Numbered from the stretch's first letter, positions 40,647 to 49,872 are shown. The stretch is DNA of 64,000 nucleotides from Symbiobacterium terraclitae (GCF_017874315.1 NZ_JAGGLG010000009.1:58292-122291); one strand, 5' to 3'. The notes: generated by a model from the sequence alone, not told the origin. A program made the numbers and translations.

Positions 40647-40660
40647 ACTGCGGCCCTGAC

Positions 40661-40696
40661 AGGGCGCCGACCTTCCCGGAGGCCGGCGCCCTTTCG
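40661..40696 (+). terminator. Terminator after the SufR-like gene
   Basis: GGGCGCCG/CGGCGCCC stem with adjoining CC/GG pairs, then TTTCGC. Confidence 0.7.
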
Positions 40697-40822
40697 CATT
40701 GGCGGCCCGCCGGGTGCGCCGCGCACCGGCAGGGGTGCGGCGCCCGGCGGCGAATCTGTCTGTACAGCAGAAATCTTCCTGGCCCTTTCTGGCCAGGGGC
40801 CGGGCCGGGGGCAGGTGATGCG

Positions 40823-41629
40823 ATGAAGGCCCGATCCCTCCTATTCGACCTGTGGGGCGACTATATACAGCATGTGGGGGGCGAGGCCTGGGGTTCCACC
40901 CTGGCCGCCTTCGTTGCGCCCTTCGGCGTGAGCGAGCCCGCGCTCCGGCAGGCGCTCTCGCGCATGGCCCGCCAGGGGTGGCTCGAGGTGCGGAAGGTGG
41001 GGGGGCGGACGTGTTACGCCCTGTCCCAGGCCGGCCGCCAGCGCATCGTCGAGGCCTCGCGGCGGGTGTACGACGGGCGGGACACAGACTGGGACGGCCG
41101 CTGGCGCGTGCTGGTCTACTCGATCCCCGAGGCGATGCGGCAGCGGCGCAACGACCTGCGCAGGGAACTGATCTGGACGGGGTTCGCCCACCTCTCGCAC
41201 GGCGCCTGGCTCTCGCCGAACCCCCTGGAGGATTCGGTGCAGGCGCTGCTGCGCCGCTACGGCATCGAGGACTACGCCACGCTCTTCGTGGCGGAGTCCG
41301 TCGGGAACCTGGAGCCTGCCGAGCTCGTCCGGCGCTGCTGGGACCTGGAGGCGATCCAGGCCAGCTACGACCGCTTCATCGCCCGCTGGGCGCCCCGGCT
41401 TGCCTCGGCGGAGGTCAGGCTCCAGAGCGACGAGGAGCGGTTCGTCGAGGAGATCAGCCTGGTTCACGACTACCGCAAGTTCCTGTTCGTCGATCCGGGT
41501 CTGCCCCTCCAGCTGCTGCCGAGCCCCTGGCGCGGCCACGACGCCCGGAATCTGTTCCAGACCTACTACCAGACGCTCAGGCCGGGGGCGCTGCGGTATC
41601 TGGAGCGGCATTTCGAACCAACAGGGTGA
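40823..41629 (+). CDS. paaX: PaaX family transcriptional repressor
   Basis: 268 aa from ATG at 40823. PaaX layout: N-terminal SLLFDLWGDYIQHVGGEAWGSTLAAFVAPFGVSEPALRQALSRMARQGWLEVRK (winged helix), central DWDGRWRVLVYSIPEAMRQRRNDLRRELIWTGFAHLSHGAWLSP (Cas2-like ferredoxin fold), C-terminal helical part. PaaX represses phenylacetate catabolism and is relieved by phenylacetyl-CoA (established). First gene of an operon with enoyl-CoA hydratases, the expected target. Confidence 0.93.
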   Translation: MKARSLLFDLWGDYIQHVGGEAWGSTLAAFVAPFGVSEPALRQALSRMARQGWLEVRKVGGRTCYALSQAGRQRIVEASRRVYDGRDTDWDGRWRVLVYSIPEAMRQRRNDLRRELIWTGFAHLSHGAWLSPNPLEDSVQALLRRYGIEDYATLFVAESVGNLEPAELVRRCWDLEAIQASYDRFIARWAPRLASAEVRLQSDEERFVEEISLVHDYRKFLFVDPGLPLQLLPSPWRGHDARNLFQTYYQTLRPGALRYLERHFEPTG

Positions 41630-41640
41630 GGGGGAGCGGC

Positions 41641-41976
41641 GTGTACAAGTTGGTGGTGCTGTACCGGAAGCCCGAGATTCCGCTGGCAGAGTTTGACCGG
41701 CGCTACGGGGAACACCTGGAACTGGTCTCCCGGGTGCCGGGGCTGAGGCGCGTCGAGGTCGCGCGGTTTGTGGAGGCGCCGTGGGGTGCGCCGGACCTGT
41801 TCCAGCTGGCCGAACTCTACTTCGACGACCGGAAGGCCCTGGATGCCGCCCTCCACTCGCCGGAGATGGCGGCCGCCGGCCAGCAGCTGCGGTCCTTCGC
41901 AAAGGGGCTGTTCACGATGTACTACGCCGAGGTCACAGCCGGCGAGGAAAGAGGAGGAGAAGAGCATGACGTATGA
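41641..41976 (+). CDS. EthD-type dimeric alpha/beta-barrel protein
   Basis: 111 aa from GTG at 41641. The EthD pattern YKLVVLYRKPEIPLAEFDRRYGEHLELVSRVPGLRRVEVARF is complete. Such small ferredoxin-fold proteins accompany catabolic oxygenase and CoA operons. It overlaps the next gene by 11 nt. Confidence 0.85.
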   Translation: MYKLVVLYRKPEIPLAEFDRRYGEHLELVSRVPGLRRVEVARFVEAPWGAPDLFQLAELYFDDRKALDAALHSPEMAAAGQQLRSFAKGLFTMYYAEVTAGEERGGEEHDV

Positions 41977-42739
41977 GAACATCCTGGTCTTCCGCGAGGG
42001 GGCCGTGGGCCGGGTTCAGCTGAACCGTCCGCAGGCGCTCAACGCCCTGAACTCGGCCCTGATGACGGAGCTGGTGGACGCCTTCCGGGAGTTTGACCGC
42101 GACCCTGAGATCCGCTGTCTGCTGCTGCACGGCAACGAGCGGGCCTTCGGTGCGGGCGCCGACATCAAGGAGATGGCGGACATGGGCGCCATCGACATGT
42201 ACTCCCGCGACCACATCTCGCTCTGGGACGAGGTCGCGCGCATCAGGACGCCGATCGTGGCCGCCGTCAGCGGGTACTGCCTCGGCGGGGCGCTGGAGCT
42301 GGCGATGATCTGCGACATCATCGTGGCCTCCGAGACGGCGAAGTTCGGCCAGCCGGAGATCAACATCGGCGTGCTGCCCGGCGCCGGCGGCACCCAGCGG
42401 CTGACGCGCGCCGTGGGCAAGTCCCTGGCGATGGAGATGGTGCTGACGGGCCGCATGCTCTCCGCCGACGAGGCGAGGGCGGCGGGGCTGGTCAGCCGGG
42501 TGGTGCCGGTGGAGGCCTACCTGAGCGAGGCGCAGCGGCTGGCGGCGGAGATCGCCTCCAAGTCGCCCGTGGCCCTGCGCCTGGCCAAGGAGGCGGTGCT
42601 CCAGTCCTTCGAGAGCGGCCTGGCGGGCGGACTGGCCTACGAGCGGCGCCTCTTCGCCCTGGCCTTCGCCTCGGAGGACCAGAAGGAAGGCATGCAGGCG
42701 TTTGCCGCCAAGCGGCAGCCGGAGTGGAAGGGGAGGTAG
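41966..42739 (+). CDS. paaF: Enoyl-CoA hydratase (PaaF-like)
   Basis: 257 aa. Crotonase fold: oxyanion-hole segments AFGAGADIKEMADM and GYCLGGALELAMICDI; catalytic Glu residues within EINIGVLPGAGGTQRL. Hydrates 2,3-enoyl-CoA in beta-oxidation or the late phenylacetate route. ATG with AGGAGG upstream. Confidence 0.88.
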   Translation: MTYENILVFREGAVGRVQLNRPQALNALNSALMTELVDAFREFDRDPEIRCLLLHGNERAFGAGADIKEMADMGAIDMYSRDHISLWDEVARIRTPIVAAVSGYCLGGALELAMICDIIVASETAKFGQPEINIGVLPGAGGTQRLTRAVGKSLAMEMVLTGRMLSADEARAAGLVSRVVPVEAYLSEAQRLAAEIASKSPVALRLAKEAVLQSFESGLAGGLAYERRLFALAFASEDQKEGMQAFAAKRQPEWKGR

Positions 42740-42743
42740 TCCA

Positions 42744-43511
42744 GTGGGCGAGCCGGTGCTCTACACGGTGAGTGAGGGCGTCTGCACGATCACGCTGAAC
42801 CGGCCAGAGCGGCTCAACGCCTTCAACGTGGAGCAGCACGAGGGGTTCATCGGCGCGCTGAAGGAGGCCGCCCGGGATCCCGCGGTTCGCTGCGTGGTCA
42901 TCACCGGCGCCGGCCGCGGCTTCTGCGCGGGGCAGGACCTGGCGGACATCGGAAACCAGCCCATCGGCCAGATCGTCCGCCGCTACTACAACACCTGGAT
43001 CGGCCTGATCCGCTCTCTGGAGAAGCCCGTGCTTGCCGCCGTGAACGGCGTGGCTGCGGGGGCGGGCGTCAGTCTGGCGCTGGCCTGCGACCTGGTGCTC
43101 ATGGCCGAGAGCGCCTCGCTGGTGCAGGCGTTCGTCAACATCGGCCTGGTGCCGGACTCCGGAGCCTCCTACTTCCTCCCGCGCCTCATCGGCTACCACA
43201 AGGCGATGGAGCTGGCCCTGTTCGGCGACAAGGTGAGCGCCGCGGAGGCGCAAGCACTGGGGCTCTGCAACCGGGTCGTGCCCGACGAGGGCTTCCAGGC
43301 CGCCGTGGCCGATTGGGCAGGCCGCCTCGCCCGGGGTCCGCGCTCCATGGGCTGGATCAAGCGGCTGATCGGTCGGGGGCTCGAGCGCCCGCTCGACGAG
43401 GTGCTGGAGCTGGAGGCCCACCTCCAGGAGGCGGCGGCGGCCAGCGCCGACGCCCGGGAGGGAATCCGGGCCTTCAGCGAGCGCCGGGCCCCCAACTTCA
43501 CGGGGAGGTAG
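42744..43511 (+). CDS. paaG: Enoyl-CoA hydratase/isomerase (PaaG-like)
   Basis: 255 aa from GTG at 42744. Crotonase family with GRGFCAGQDLADIGNQ and the PaaG-like VNIGLVPDSGASYFLPRLIGYHKAMELALFG, in which Asp rather than Glu occupies the isomerase position. PaaG converts epoxyphenylacetyl-CoA to the oxepin-CoA (established). The ring-oxygenase genes paaABCDE are not nearby, so this could instead be a general enoyl-CoA isomerase. Confidence 0.8.
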   Translation: MGEPVLYTVSEGVCTITLNRPERLNAFNVEQHEGFIGALKEAARDPAVRCVVITGAGRGFCAGQDLADIGNQPIGQIVRRYYNTWIGLIRSLEKPVLAAVNGVAAGAGVSLALACDLVLMAESASLVQAFVNIGLVPDSGASYFLPRLIGYHKAMELALFGDKVSAAEAQALGLCNRVVPDEGFQAAVADWAGRLARGPRSMGWIKRLIGRGLERPLDEVLELEAHLQEAAAASADAREGIRAFSERRAPNFTGR

Positions 43512-43516
43512 CAGCC

Positions 43517-45070
43517 GTGCGGCGGATAGGCGTGGTCGGGGCCGGAACCATGGGCACCGGCATCGCTCAGGTGGCGGCTCAGGCGAAGTTCGACGTGCTG
43601 CTCTACGACGTTGATCCCGCGGCGCTGACGCGCGCCCTCCGGCGTGTGGAGGCCGACCTGGAGCGCCACGTGGCGCGGGGCCGGCTGACGCGGGAGGAGG
43701 CGGCCGAGGCCGTGGCCCGCATCACCACCACGACGGCCCTGGGCGACTTCGCCCGGGCGGAATTCGTCATCGAGGCCGCACCGGAGGAGCTGGAGCTCAA
43801 GCGCGGGCTGTTCGAGCGGCTGGACCGGCTCTGCCGCACCGAGGTGGTGCTCGCGACCAACACCTCGTCGCTCTCGGTTACGCAGATCGGCGCCCTGGCC
43901 GGCCGCCCGGAGCGGGTGGTGGGGATGCACTTCTTCAACCCGGTTCCCGCCATGCGCCTGGTGGAGGTGGTGGCGGGCGACGCCTCCGGCGAGGCGGCGC
44001 TGCAGGCCGCCGAGGAGCTGGCCCGGGCCCTGGGCAAGGAGCCGGTGCGGGTGAAGGACACCCCGGGGTTCATCGTCAACCGCGTCGCCAGGCCGTACTC
44101 GGGCGAGGCGCTGCGCCTCCTGGGCGAGCAGGTGGCCACCGTCGCGCAGATCGACCGGATCGCCCGGCTGGCCTGCGGCTTCCGCATGGGGCCGTTCGAG
44201 CTGATGGACCTGGTCGGGCTCGACATCAACTTCGCGGTGCACCGGTCGGTCTTCGAGCAGTACTTCGGCGAGCCCCGGTTCCGGCCGCACCCGCTGCAGG
44301 AGCGCATGGTCAAGGCCGGCCGGCTGGGCCGCAAGACCGGGGTGGGGTGGTACTGCTACGAGGACGGGACGACCGTGGGCGGTCCCGAGCCGGCGCGGTA
44401 CGCGGCGGCGCCGACTCCCCGGGTGCCCGAGGTGAACAGGGTGGCCGTTCTGGGCGACCCCGACCTCGCGGACCTGACGGCCTCGGCAGGCTACCGCCTG
44501 GTGGACTGCTGCGCCGACGCCGACCTGATCGTGCTGGCCGGGCCGGAGCTGCTGGAGGGGCGGCAGCCGGACCCGCGGGTGGTGGTGCTGGTCGAGGCCT
44601 CCACCCGGTCGACCACGGAGATGGCGGGCCGCATGGTCAACCCGGCGCGCCTCGTGGGCTACGGGGGCATCCCCCGGGTGAGCCGGCGGCAGCTCGTGGA
44701 GGTGGCGCCGGGACTCCGCACGGACCCGTCCGCCACGGACCTGGCCGTCCGCTTCTTCCACTCCCTGGGCCGCGACACCGAGGTGGTGGCCGACGGCCCC
44801 GGGCTGGTGGCGGCCAGGCTCCTGGCCTGCCTCGTCAACGAGGCGGCCTTCGCGCTCCAGGAGGGCGTGGCGACGGCCGCGGGCATCGACGCCGCCATGC
44901 GCCTGGGCGTGAACTACCCGAAGGGCCCGCTGGAGTGGGCGGACGAGATCGGCCCTGACCGGGTGCTCGCGGTGCTGGAGGGGCTCCAGCAGCAGACGGG
45001 CGAGGAGCGCTACCGCGCCGCGCCCTACCTGCGGAAGCGGGTGCAGGCCGGGCTCGGGATGCGCGCATAG
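43517..45070 (+). CDS. paaH: 3-hydroxyacyl-CoA dehydrogenase (PaaH-like, two-lobed)
   Basis: 517 aa from GTG at 43517. Rossmann motif VVGAGTMGTGIAQVAA, catalytic region GMHFFNPVPAMRLVEVV with the active His and LVEVV, and VKDTPGFIVNRVARPYSGEALRLL. There are two 3HCDH C-terminal domains: the first includes FRMGPFELMDLVGLDINFAV, the second YPKGPLEWADEIG near the end. PaaH oxidises 3-hydroxyadipyl-CoA. Last gene of the paaX operon. Confidence 0.88.
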   Translation: MRRIGVVGAGTMGTGIAQVAAQAKFDVLLYDVDPAALTRALRRVEADLERHVARGRLTREEAAEAVARITTTTALGDFARAEFVIEAAPEELELKRGLFERLDRLCRTEVVLATNTSSLSVTQIGALAGRPERVVGMHFFNPVPAMRLVEVVAGDASGEAALQAAEELARALGKEPVRVKDTPGFIVNRVARPYSGEALRLLGEQVATVAQIDRIARLACGFRMGPFELMDLVGLDINFAVHRSVFEQYFGEPRFRPHPLQERMVKAGRLGRKTGVGWYCYEDGTTVGGPEPARYAAAPTPRVPEVNRVAVLGDPDLADLTASAGYRLVDCCADADLIVLAGPELLEGRQPDPRVVVLVEASTRSTTEMAGRMVNPARLVGYGGIPRVSRRQLVEVAPGLRTDPSATDLAVRFFHSLGRDTEVVADGPGLVAARLLACLVNEAAFALQEGVATAAGIDAAMRLGVNYPKGPLEWADEIGPDRVLAVLEGLQQQTGEERYRAAPYLRKRVQAGLGMRA

Positions 45071-45087
45071 GCAGACGGACGCGCAAA

Positions 45088-45126
45088 GCGGGGGTCCCGC
45101 GCCGGCTGTGCGCCGGGGCGGGACCC
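45088..45126. terminator. Bidirectional terminator after the paa operon
   Basis: GGGGGTCCCGC and GCGGGACCCCC with a GC-rich inner stem; it lies between convergent genes. Confidence 0.8.
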
Positions 45127-45150
45127 CCATCGCCGCGATCGGGACCTGGC

Positions 45151-45777
45151 TCAGGCCCGCTTCATGATGACGCCTTCCAGGGTGTTGGCCACGGTCTCCA
45201 CCTGGTCCGTGGCCTCTTCCAGCGTCTCGTAGATCTCCTTCATCGTCACGAACCGGATCGGGTCGGACGCGGCCTGGTCGTACAGCTCGGAAAGCGCCAG
45301 CCGGAGCTCGTCGTCGCCGTGGTTCTCCAGCGTGTTGATCTGCCGGATGCGCTCGCCGATGTCGAAGAGCTTGCCGCCGGCCAGCAGGTCGATGGCCGCG
45401 ACCAGTTCGGTGGCCTGTGCCCGCAGGATCTGGGCGAAGGCCCGGAAGTGCTTGTCGCTGTTCTGTACACGGTAGATGCCGATGCGTGCGGCTGCCGCCT
45501 CCATCGCGTCGACGACGGAGTCGATGGCCACGCCCAGCGCCGCCAGGTCCCCCCGCTCCAGAGGGGTGGCGAAGGTCTTGTTGATCCGCTCAAAAAGGCT
45601 ATGGGTGAGCTCGTCACCCTTTGACTCCAGGTCCTTGATCGCCGGCCCCAGTTCGGAAAACAGCGCGGGGTCCTCCAGCAGCCTGCCCAGCATGGCGGCT
45701 GCCTGCGCGGCGTTCTCCGTGGCCTGCCGGAGCAGCTCGTAGAACTGCTGGCTCCTGATGTTCCCAAACAGCATCAT
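45151..45777 (-). CDS. DUF47/PhoU-like protein (Pit accessory)
   Basis: 208 aa, all helical. PhoU/DUF47 signatures: AAAMLGRLLEDPALFSELGPAIKDLESKGDELTHSLFERINKTFATPLERGDLAALGVAIDSVVDAMEAAAAR. These proteins usually pair with a Pit-type phosphate transporter and bind metals through E/D-rich repeats. No pit gene is adjacent here; the next gene upstream is DUF2905. Confidence 0.9.
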   Translation of the reverse strand: MMLFGNIRSQQFYELLRQATENAAQAAAMLGRLLEDPALFSELGPAIKDLESKGDELTHSLFERINKTFATPLERGDLAALGVAIDSVVDAMEAAAARIGIYRVQNSDKHFRAFAQILRAQATELVAAIDLLAGGKLFDIGERIRQINTLENHGDDELRLALSELYDQAASDPIRFVTMKEIYETLEEATDQVETVANTLEGVIMKRA

Positions 45778-45821
45778 CGGCCGGTCCCCCTTCTCTGTCT
45801 GGTCGGGACGCCTCCATTATA

Positions 45822-46037
45822 CTACCTTCCAAGCCGCTGGAAGAGCCAGAACAGCAGGGTCAGGCCCAGGCTGAGCAGGAGGCTGGTGGCCACCGGGAAG
45901 TAGAAGGTGAAGTTTCCCCGACGGACGACGATGTCTCCGGGCAGCCGCCCCAGGCCGGGCAGGAAGCGCTCGATCAGGGCCACCGCTCCGCCCACGACCA
46001 GCAGCAGCGCCCCGATGGTCATCAGCGTGCGTCCCAT
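45822..46037 (-). CDS. DUF2905 small membrane protein
   Basis: 71 aa, two membrane helices (TLMTIGALLLVVGGAVALIERFL and FYFPVATSLLLSLGLTLLFWLF) joined by the DUF2905 hallmark GLGRLPGDIVVRRGNFTFYFP. Function unknown. Confidence 0.92.
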   Translation of the reverse strand: MGRTLMTIGALLLVVGGAVALIERFLPGLGRLPGDIVVRRGNFTFYFPVATSLLLSLGLTLLFWLFQRLGR

Positions 46038-46052
46038 TCACACAGACTCCCT

Positions 46053-47708
46053 TCAGTGCTCGTACTGCGTATAGCGGATGTCTGCCAGGTCCCCGACGAC
46101 CCGGCCCAGGATCCAGGTCTCGACGGCCAGCAGGGCCATGAGGGCCGGGAGGAAGGCGGGGCGGGCGACGAGGTAGATCAGGTAGGCTGCGAGGATGGTG
46201 ACCAGGGAGATCCCCGTGTTGGCCAGCAGGGCCAGCAGGGAGTTGTAGTTGCCCTTCATCGCCTGCTGGGGGTCGGTCCAGTCGAGGTGGGGCCGCATCA
46301 CGTCGATCAGCAGCCCGGTGTAGCCGGAGAGGGCGCCGGTGAGGAGGCCGCCCACCACGACCACGGCCAGGTTGCGCGGGGTGGCCAGCCCGAGCCAGGC
46401 CATGCCCGTGGCGAGCACCACGATGTTGAACAGGATGAAGAGCATGCAGTGCAGCAGCTTGGCGTGGATCTGCAGCCGGGGCGGCACGGGCAGCGAACGG
46501 CTGATCCAGAACCAGCGCCCCTCGCGGCTGATGGCCGAGGTCGGGATCGACGAGGCGGAGTTGACGAAAAGCAGGATGCCCAGCAGCACCACCGGCGTCC
46601 AGGGCGCGTTGGCGAAGCGGGAGAAGTCCAGCTCCTGGAAGGGTCCGCCGGCGCTAGCCAGCGGGATGAAGGCGAAGATGGGGATCAGCAGGGGTGCGAC
46701 CACGCCGGACATCAGGAAGGAGGGGGTCCGGTTGAGCAGCCGGATCTCCCTGAGCAGGAGTGCGCCGAGCGGGGTGCGCACCTGCCCCGACTTCTGGGCG
46801 AGGTCGGACCGGCTCACCCGGCGGCCGGACGATGCGCTCTCGTCGCCCCCCAGGAGCCCGCCGAAGAAGAGCCGCTCCGCGCCGACGACGAGAAGGGCGA
46901 GGGCAGCCGCAACGGTGCCGGTGAAGAGGAGGAAGGCCGGGATGCCGAGCGCGGGGCTGCCCGCCTGCAGGGCCTGCGTTCCCCACACCGAAGTGACCGC
47001 CCAGCGGGAGAAGCCCTGCACCAGCGGCTGCTGCTGCTCGATGATCCGCTGGATGTCGGCCGCACCCACGCTACCCTGCTGGAAGCGGTTCGCGAACTGC
47101 ATGACGAGCGCGAAGCCGATGCCGATCAGCGCGCCGAATACCCGGAAGAGGTCCCGGTTGCGGCGCAGGTTGGTGACGCGCATCAGCACGAGGCTGAAGA
47201 GCGCCGACAGCACGAGGGGCACCACCGGCAGCATGAGGAAGATGAGCACCGCAAACGGAATGTAGAGCGGGCCCACGTCGGCCAGCGCGCCATAGACTGC
47301 CAGTGCGGGCACCACCACCGGGGCCATGGTGAGGTACTCGCCCATGATGATCGTGGCCAGCTTCGCCAGGGCGATCTCGCCGGGCCGCAGGGGGAGCGGG
47401 ATCAGGTGCTTCAGATCCTTGCTGAAGTAGAAGACGGAGATGACGTAGAACACGCCGAAGACCAGGCAGAGCAGCTGGCCCGCCGTGAGGGCGACGGTGA
47501 GCGTGAGCTCGGGCCGCCCGAACAGCTTCAGGCCCTGATACAGACCGATGTACCCCACCGTCATCATGGTCAGGAACGGGATGAAGGCAAGGACGAGCAG
47601 CGGGATCAGGAGGAGTCCCAAGCGGGACCGGGTGCCGGACATGCGCTCGATGCCGCCCCGCAGGCTCTGGATCAGCTGCACCCGCAGCAGTGGCCAAACG
47701 TTCCTCAT
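46053..47708 (-). CDS. Putative ABC exporter membrane subunit
   Basis: 551 aa with about 12 hydrophobic segments (for example LLIPLLVLAFIPFLTMMTVGYIGLY, LLCLVFGVFYVISVFYFS). The segment RKLKHLIPLPLRPGEIALAK-type (here KDLKHLIPLPLRPGEIALAK) is typical of the Bacillus YthQ/EcsB-like group. Overlaps the ATPase stop by ATGA. Substrate unknown. Confidence 0.85.
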   Translation of the reverse strand: MRNVWPLLRVQLIQSLRGGIERMSGTRSRLGLLLIPLLVLAFIPFLTMMTVGYIGLYQGLKLFGRPELTLTVALTAGQLLCLVFGVFYVISVFYFSKDLKHLIPLPLRPGEIALAKLATIIMGEYLTMAPVVVPALAVYGALADVGPLYIPFAVLIFLMLPVVPLVLSALFSLVLMRVTNLRRNRDLFRVFGALIGIGFALVMQFANRFQQGSVGAADIQRIIEQQQPLVQGFSRWAVTSVWGTQALQAGSPALGIPAFLLFTGTVAAALALLVVGAERLFFGGLLGGDESASSGRRVSRSDLAQKSGQVRTPLGALLLREIRLLNRTPSFLMSGVVAPLLIPIFAFIPLASAGGPFQELDFSRFANAPWTPVVLLGILLFVNSASSIPTSAISREGRWFWISRSLPVPPRLQIHAKLLHCMLFILFNIVVLATGMAWLGLATPRNLAVVVVGGLLTGALSGYTGLLIDVMRPHLDWTDPQQAMKGNYNSLLALLANTGISLVTILAAYLIYLVARPAFLPALMALLAVETWILGRVVGDLADIRYTQYEH

Positions 47709-48421
47709 CGCTCGGTCAGCTCCAGGAAGATGGACTCGAGGGTCTCGCCGGTCTGGCCCTGGCGGAGCTCATCCAGCGTGCCGCACGCGATGATGCGGCC
47801 CCGGTCGATGATCGCCACCCGGTCGCAGAGGCGCTCCGCCACCTCCAGCACGTGTGTGGAGAAGAAGAGCGTCCGGTTGTTCCGGGTGTGCTCCACCATC
47901 AGCTCCTTCAGGCGGTGGGAGGAGCGGGGATCGAGGCCGACCATCGGCTCGTCCAGCACCCAGACGGGCGGGTTCCGCATCAGTGCCGAGATCAGCACCA
48001 GCTTCTGCTGCATGCCGTGGGAGTAGCTCTCGATGCGGTCGAAGAGCGCGCCCGTGAGCTCGAAGGTGTCCGCGAAGCGCTCGATGCGCTCCTGCCGCTC
48101 CCGGGGGGGAATCCCGCACACGTCGGCGATGAAGTTGAGGTACTCCAGGCCCGTCAGCTTGTCGTAGACCTCGGGCGTGTCCGGCACGTAGGCGATCTGG
48201 CGCTTGGCCTCCAGCGGCCGGGCCGCCACGTCGTGGCCGCCCACCCGGACCGTGCCGGAGTCGGGCCGGTGCAGCCCCACGATCATCTTGATCGTCGTGG
48301 TCTTGCCGGCGCCGTTGGGGCCAAGGAAGCCGAAGATCTCGCCCGGGCGCACCGTCAGGCTGAGGTTGTCCACGGCGATCTTCTTACCGTAGCTCTTGGA
48401 GACGTTGATCAGCTCGATCAC
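47705..48421 (-). CDS. ABC transporter ATP-binding protein
   Basis: 238 aa from GTG at 48421 (GGGAGG upstream). Walker A GPNGAGKTT, signature YSHGMQQKL (SHGM variant), Walker B VWVLDEPMVGLDP, H-loop FSTHVLEVAE. YthP/EcsA-like exporter ATPase forming a pair with the permease. Confidence 0.93.
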   Translation of the reverse strand: MIELINVSKSYGKKIAVDNLSLTVRPGEIFGFLGPNGAGKTTTIKMIVGLHRPDSGTVRVGGHDVAARPLEAKRQIAYVPDTPEVYDKLTGLEYLNFIADVCGIPPRERQERIERFADTFELTGALFDRIESYSHGMQQKLVLISALMRNPPVWVLDEPMVGLDPRSSHRLKELMVEHTRNNRTLFFSTHVLEVAERLCDRVAIIDRGRIIACGTLDELRQGQTGETLESIFLELTER

Positions 48422-48575
48422 GGGAATAATCCCTCCCAGCGAATGGGGGCATGAGTTCCGACTTCAACGGGGACCAGCCACTTCCTGCCGGGGGCGCAGG
48501 TGCTGTCCGTCTCTAAGACCCCCGGGCGGCGGTGAATGGTTCGGCGCAGTTGGCGGGCTTCGGCGTGCACCAGGG

Positions 48576-48604
48576 TTGAGGAACAGCCCGAATACACGTA
48601 AAAT
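48576..48604 (+). promoter_or_regulatory. Sigma-A promoter of the HtrA-like gene
   Basis: TTGAGG at 48576-48581, 17-nt spacer, TAAAAT at 48599-48604, about 110 nt before the ATG. The rest of 48422-48714 has no feature I can support. Confidence 0.55.
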
Positions 48605-48714
48605 GGCATGTTAGAGTCCTGCGCGGCAGGCGGTGGCCAGGGCCGGGTGCAGGGAAGTGGCCACGCCCGCAGAAGTATCAAGCGCTGCAGGGACGATGGG
48701 CCAGAGGGGGGATC

Positions 48715-49710
48715 ATGGGCGTGGACGCCTTTTCTTCAGCCTTGATCGCTGCGCTGGACAAGGTGCGCCCCGCGGTGGTGCACGTCTATGCCGTCACGCC
48801 CAGGACGGGGCAGATTGCCCTGGGCACCGGGGTGATCCTTGACCACTACCACGTGATCACCACCGCCCAGGTGGTGGCCCCCGGCGACGAGATCACGGTG
48901 AAGACCGCGGACGGCAAGCGCAGGCGGGCCGAGTGCGTCGGCCTCGACCCCCTGTACTTCCTGGCGATCCTGCGCCTGGAGGAGCGGCTGCCCGTGGACC
49001 CGCCGACCTTCGCACCCGACGGGACCACGCCGGTGGGGCTGTTCGTGGTCGCCGTGGGGTACGCGCTGGGGATGGAGCACACCGCCACCCACGGGATCAT
49101 CAGCAGTTCGGACCGCACGGTCTACCGCCCCAAGGGGCGGGGCCGGGGCAATGTGCCGGTGGACGGGCTGTTGCTCACCAGCGCCGCCATCCACCCGGGG
49201 AACACGGGCGGGCCGCTGGTGGACCTGGAGGGCCGCGTGGTGGGCATCAACGGCATTCCCTGGCAGGGCGGCGTGTCGCTGGCGCTTCAGGCGGCGGTGG
49301 CGGCGCGGGTGGCCAGCCAGATCATCGACCACGGTTACGCGGTACACCCGTGGCTCGGCTTCTCGGGCGAGCCGGACGTGATCGACGACATCTGGGTCGA
49401 GATGCTGAACCTGCCCGGCAACCGCGGCCTGGTGGTGCAGCACGTGCAGCCCGACGGCCCGGGGCAGCGGGCCGGCGTGGAGGAGATGGACATGGTGATG
49501 GCGGTCGACGGCCGACAGCCCGTCACCAGCAGCGGCATGATCCGCAAAGTCCTGTCCAGCCACAGGTACGGCGACCGCGTGCCGCTGACGGTGCTGCGGC
49601 AGGGCGAGCTGATCGAGCTCTACCTGCCCGTCGAGGAGGTGCCTGGCCTCCAGACCATCGGGCTCGGGGACGACGAGGAGTCGCCCCTGCGCGAGGACGA
49701 CGACGATTGA
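48715..49710 (+). CDS. HtrA/DegP-like protein without catalytic triad, plus PDZ
   Basis: 331 aa, no signal peptide or membrane helix. The trypsin-like fold of HtrA is recognisable, but each triad position is changed: the His motif (normally TNAHVV) reads TTAQVV; the Asp motif (normally TDLAVL) reads YFLAIL; the Ser motif (normally GNSGGPL) reads GNTGGPL. A PDZ domain follows (GLVVQHVQPDGPGQRAGVEEMDMVMAVDGRQPV) and an acidic tail ends EEDDDD-like. The fold is intact and the SD is strong (AGAGGGGGGATC), so this looks like a conserved pseudoprotease, perhaps a scaffold or peptide binder. Confidence 0.88.
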   Translation: MGVDAFSSALIAALDKVRPAVVHVYAVTPRTGQIALGTGVILDHYHVITTAQVVAPGDEITVKTADGKRRRAECVGLDPLYFLAILRLEERLPVDPPTFAPDGTTPVGLFVVAVGYALGMEHTATHGIISSSDRTVYRPKGRGRGNVPVDGLLLTSAAIHPGNTGGPLVDLEGRVVGINGIPWQGGVSLALQAAVAARVASQIIDHGYAVHPWLGFSGEPDVIDDIWVEMLNLPGNRGLVVQHVQPDGPGQRAGVEEMDMVMAVDGRQPVTSSGMIRKVLSSHRYGDRVPLTVLRQGELIELYLPVEEVPGLQTIGLGDDEESPLREDDDD

Positions 49711-49872
49711 AGGCGGGGCCACCGCGTCAGCAGGTGGTCCCGTTCCCCTTGTTGGGTTCGCGCCCGGGTTCACCGAGCTTCCGCAATTGTGCGGATAGCC
49801 CTTTCTGTCTAAACCCAAGTACCGATTCCCTAGCACGACCGTCACAGTTATGATGAAGCCGGGGGGATCGGC

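Noticed and set aside
48418..48681. 87-codon minus-strand frame upstream of the ABC ATPase gene
   Set aside because: No SD and no domain; it covers the promoter of the HtrA-like gene.
48422..48714. T-box or other riboswitch in the divergent spacer
   Set aside because: No T-box sequence, specifier stem or known aptamer signature could be found.
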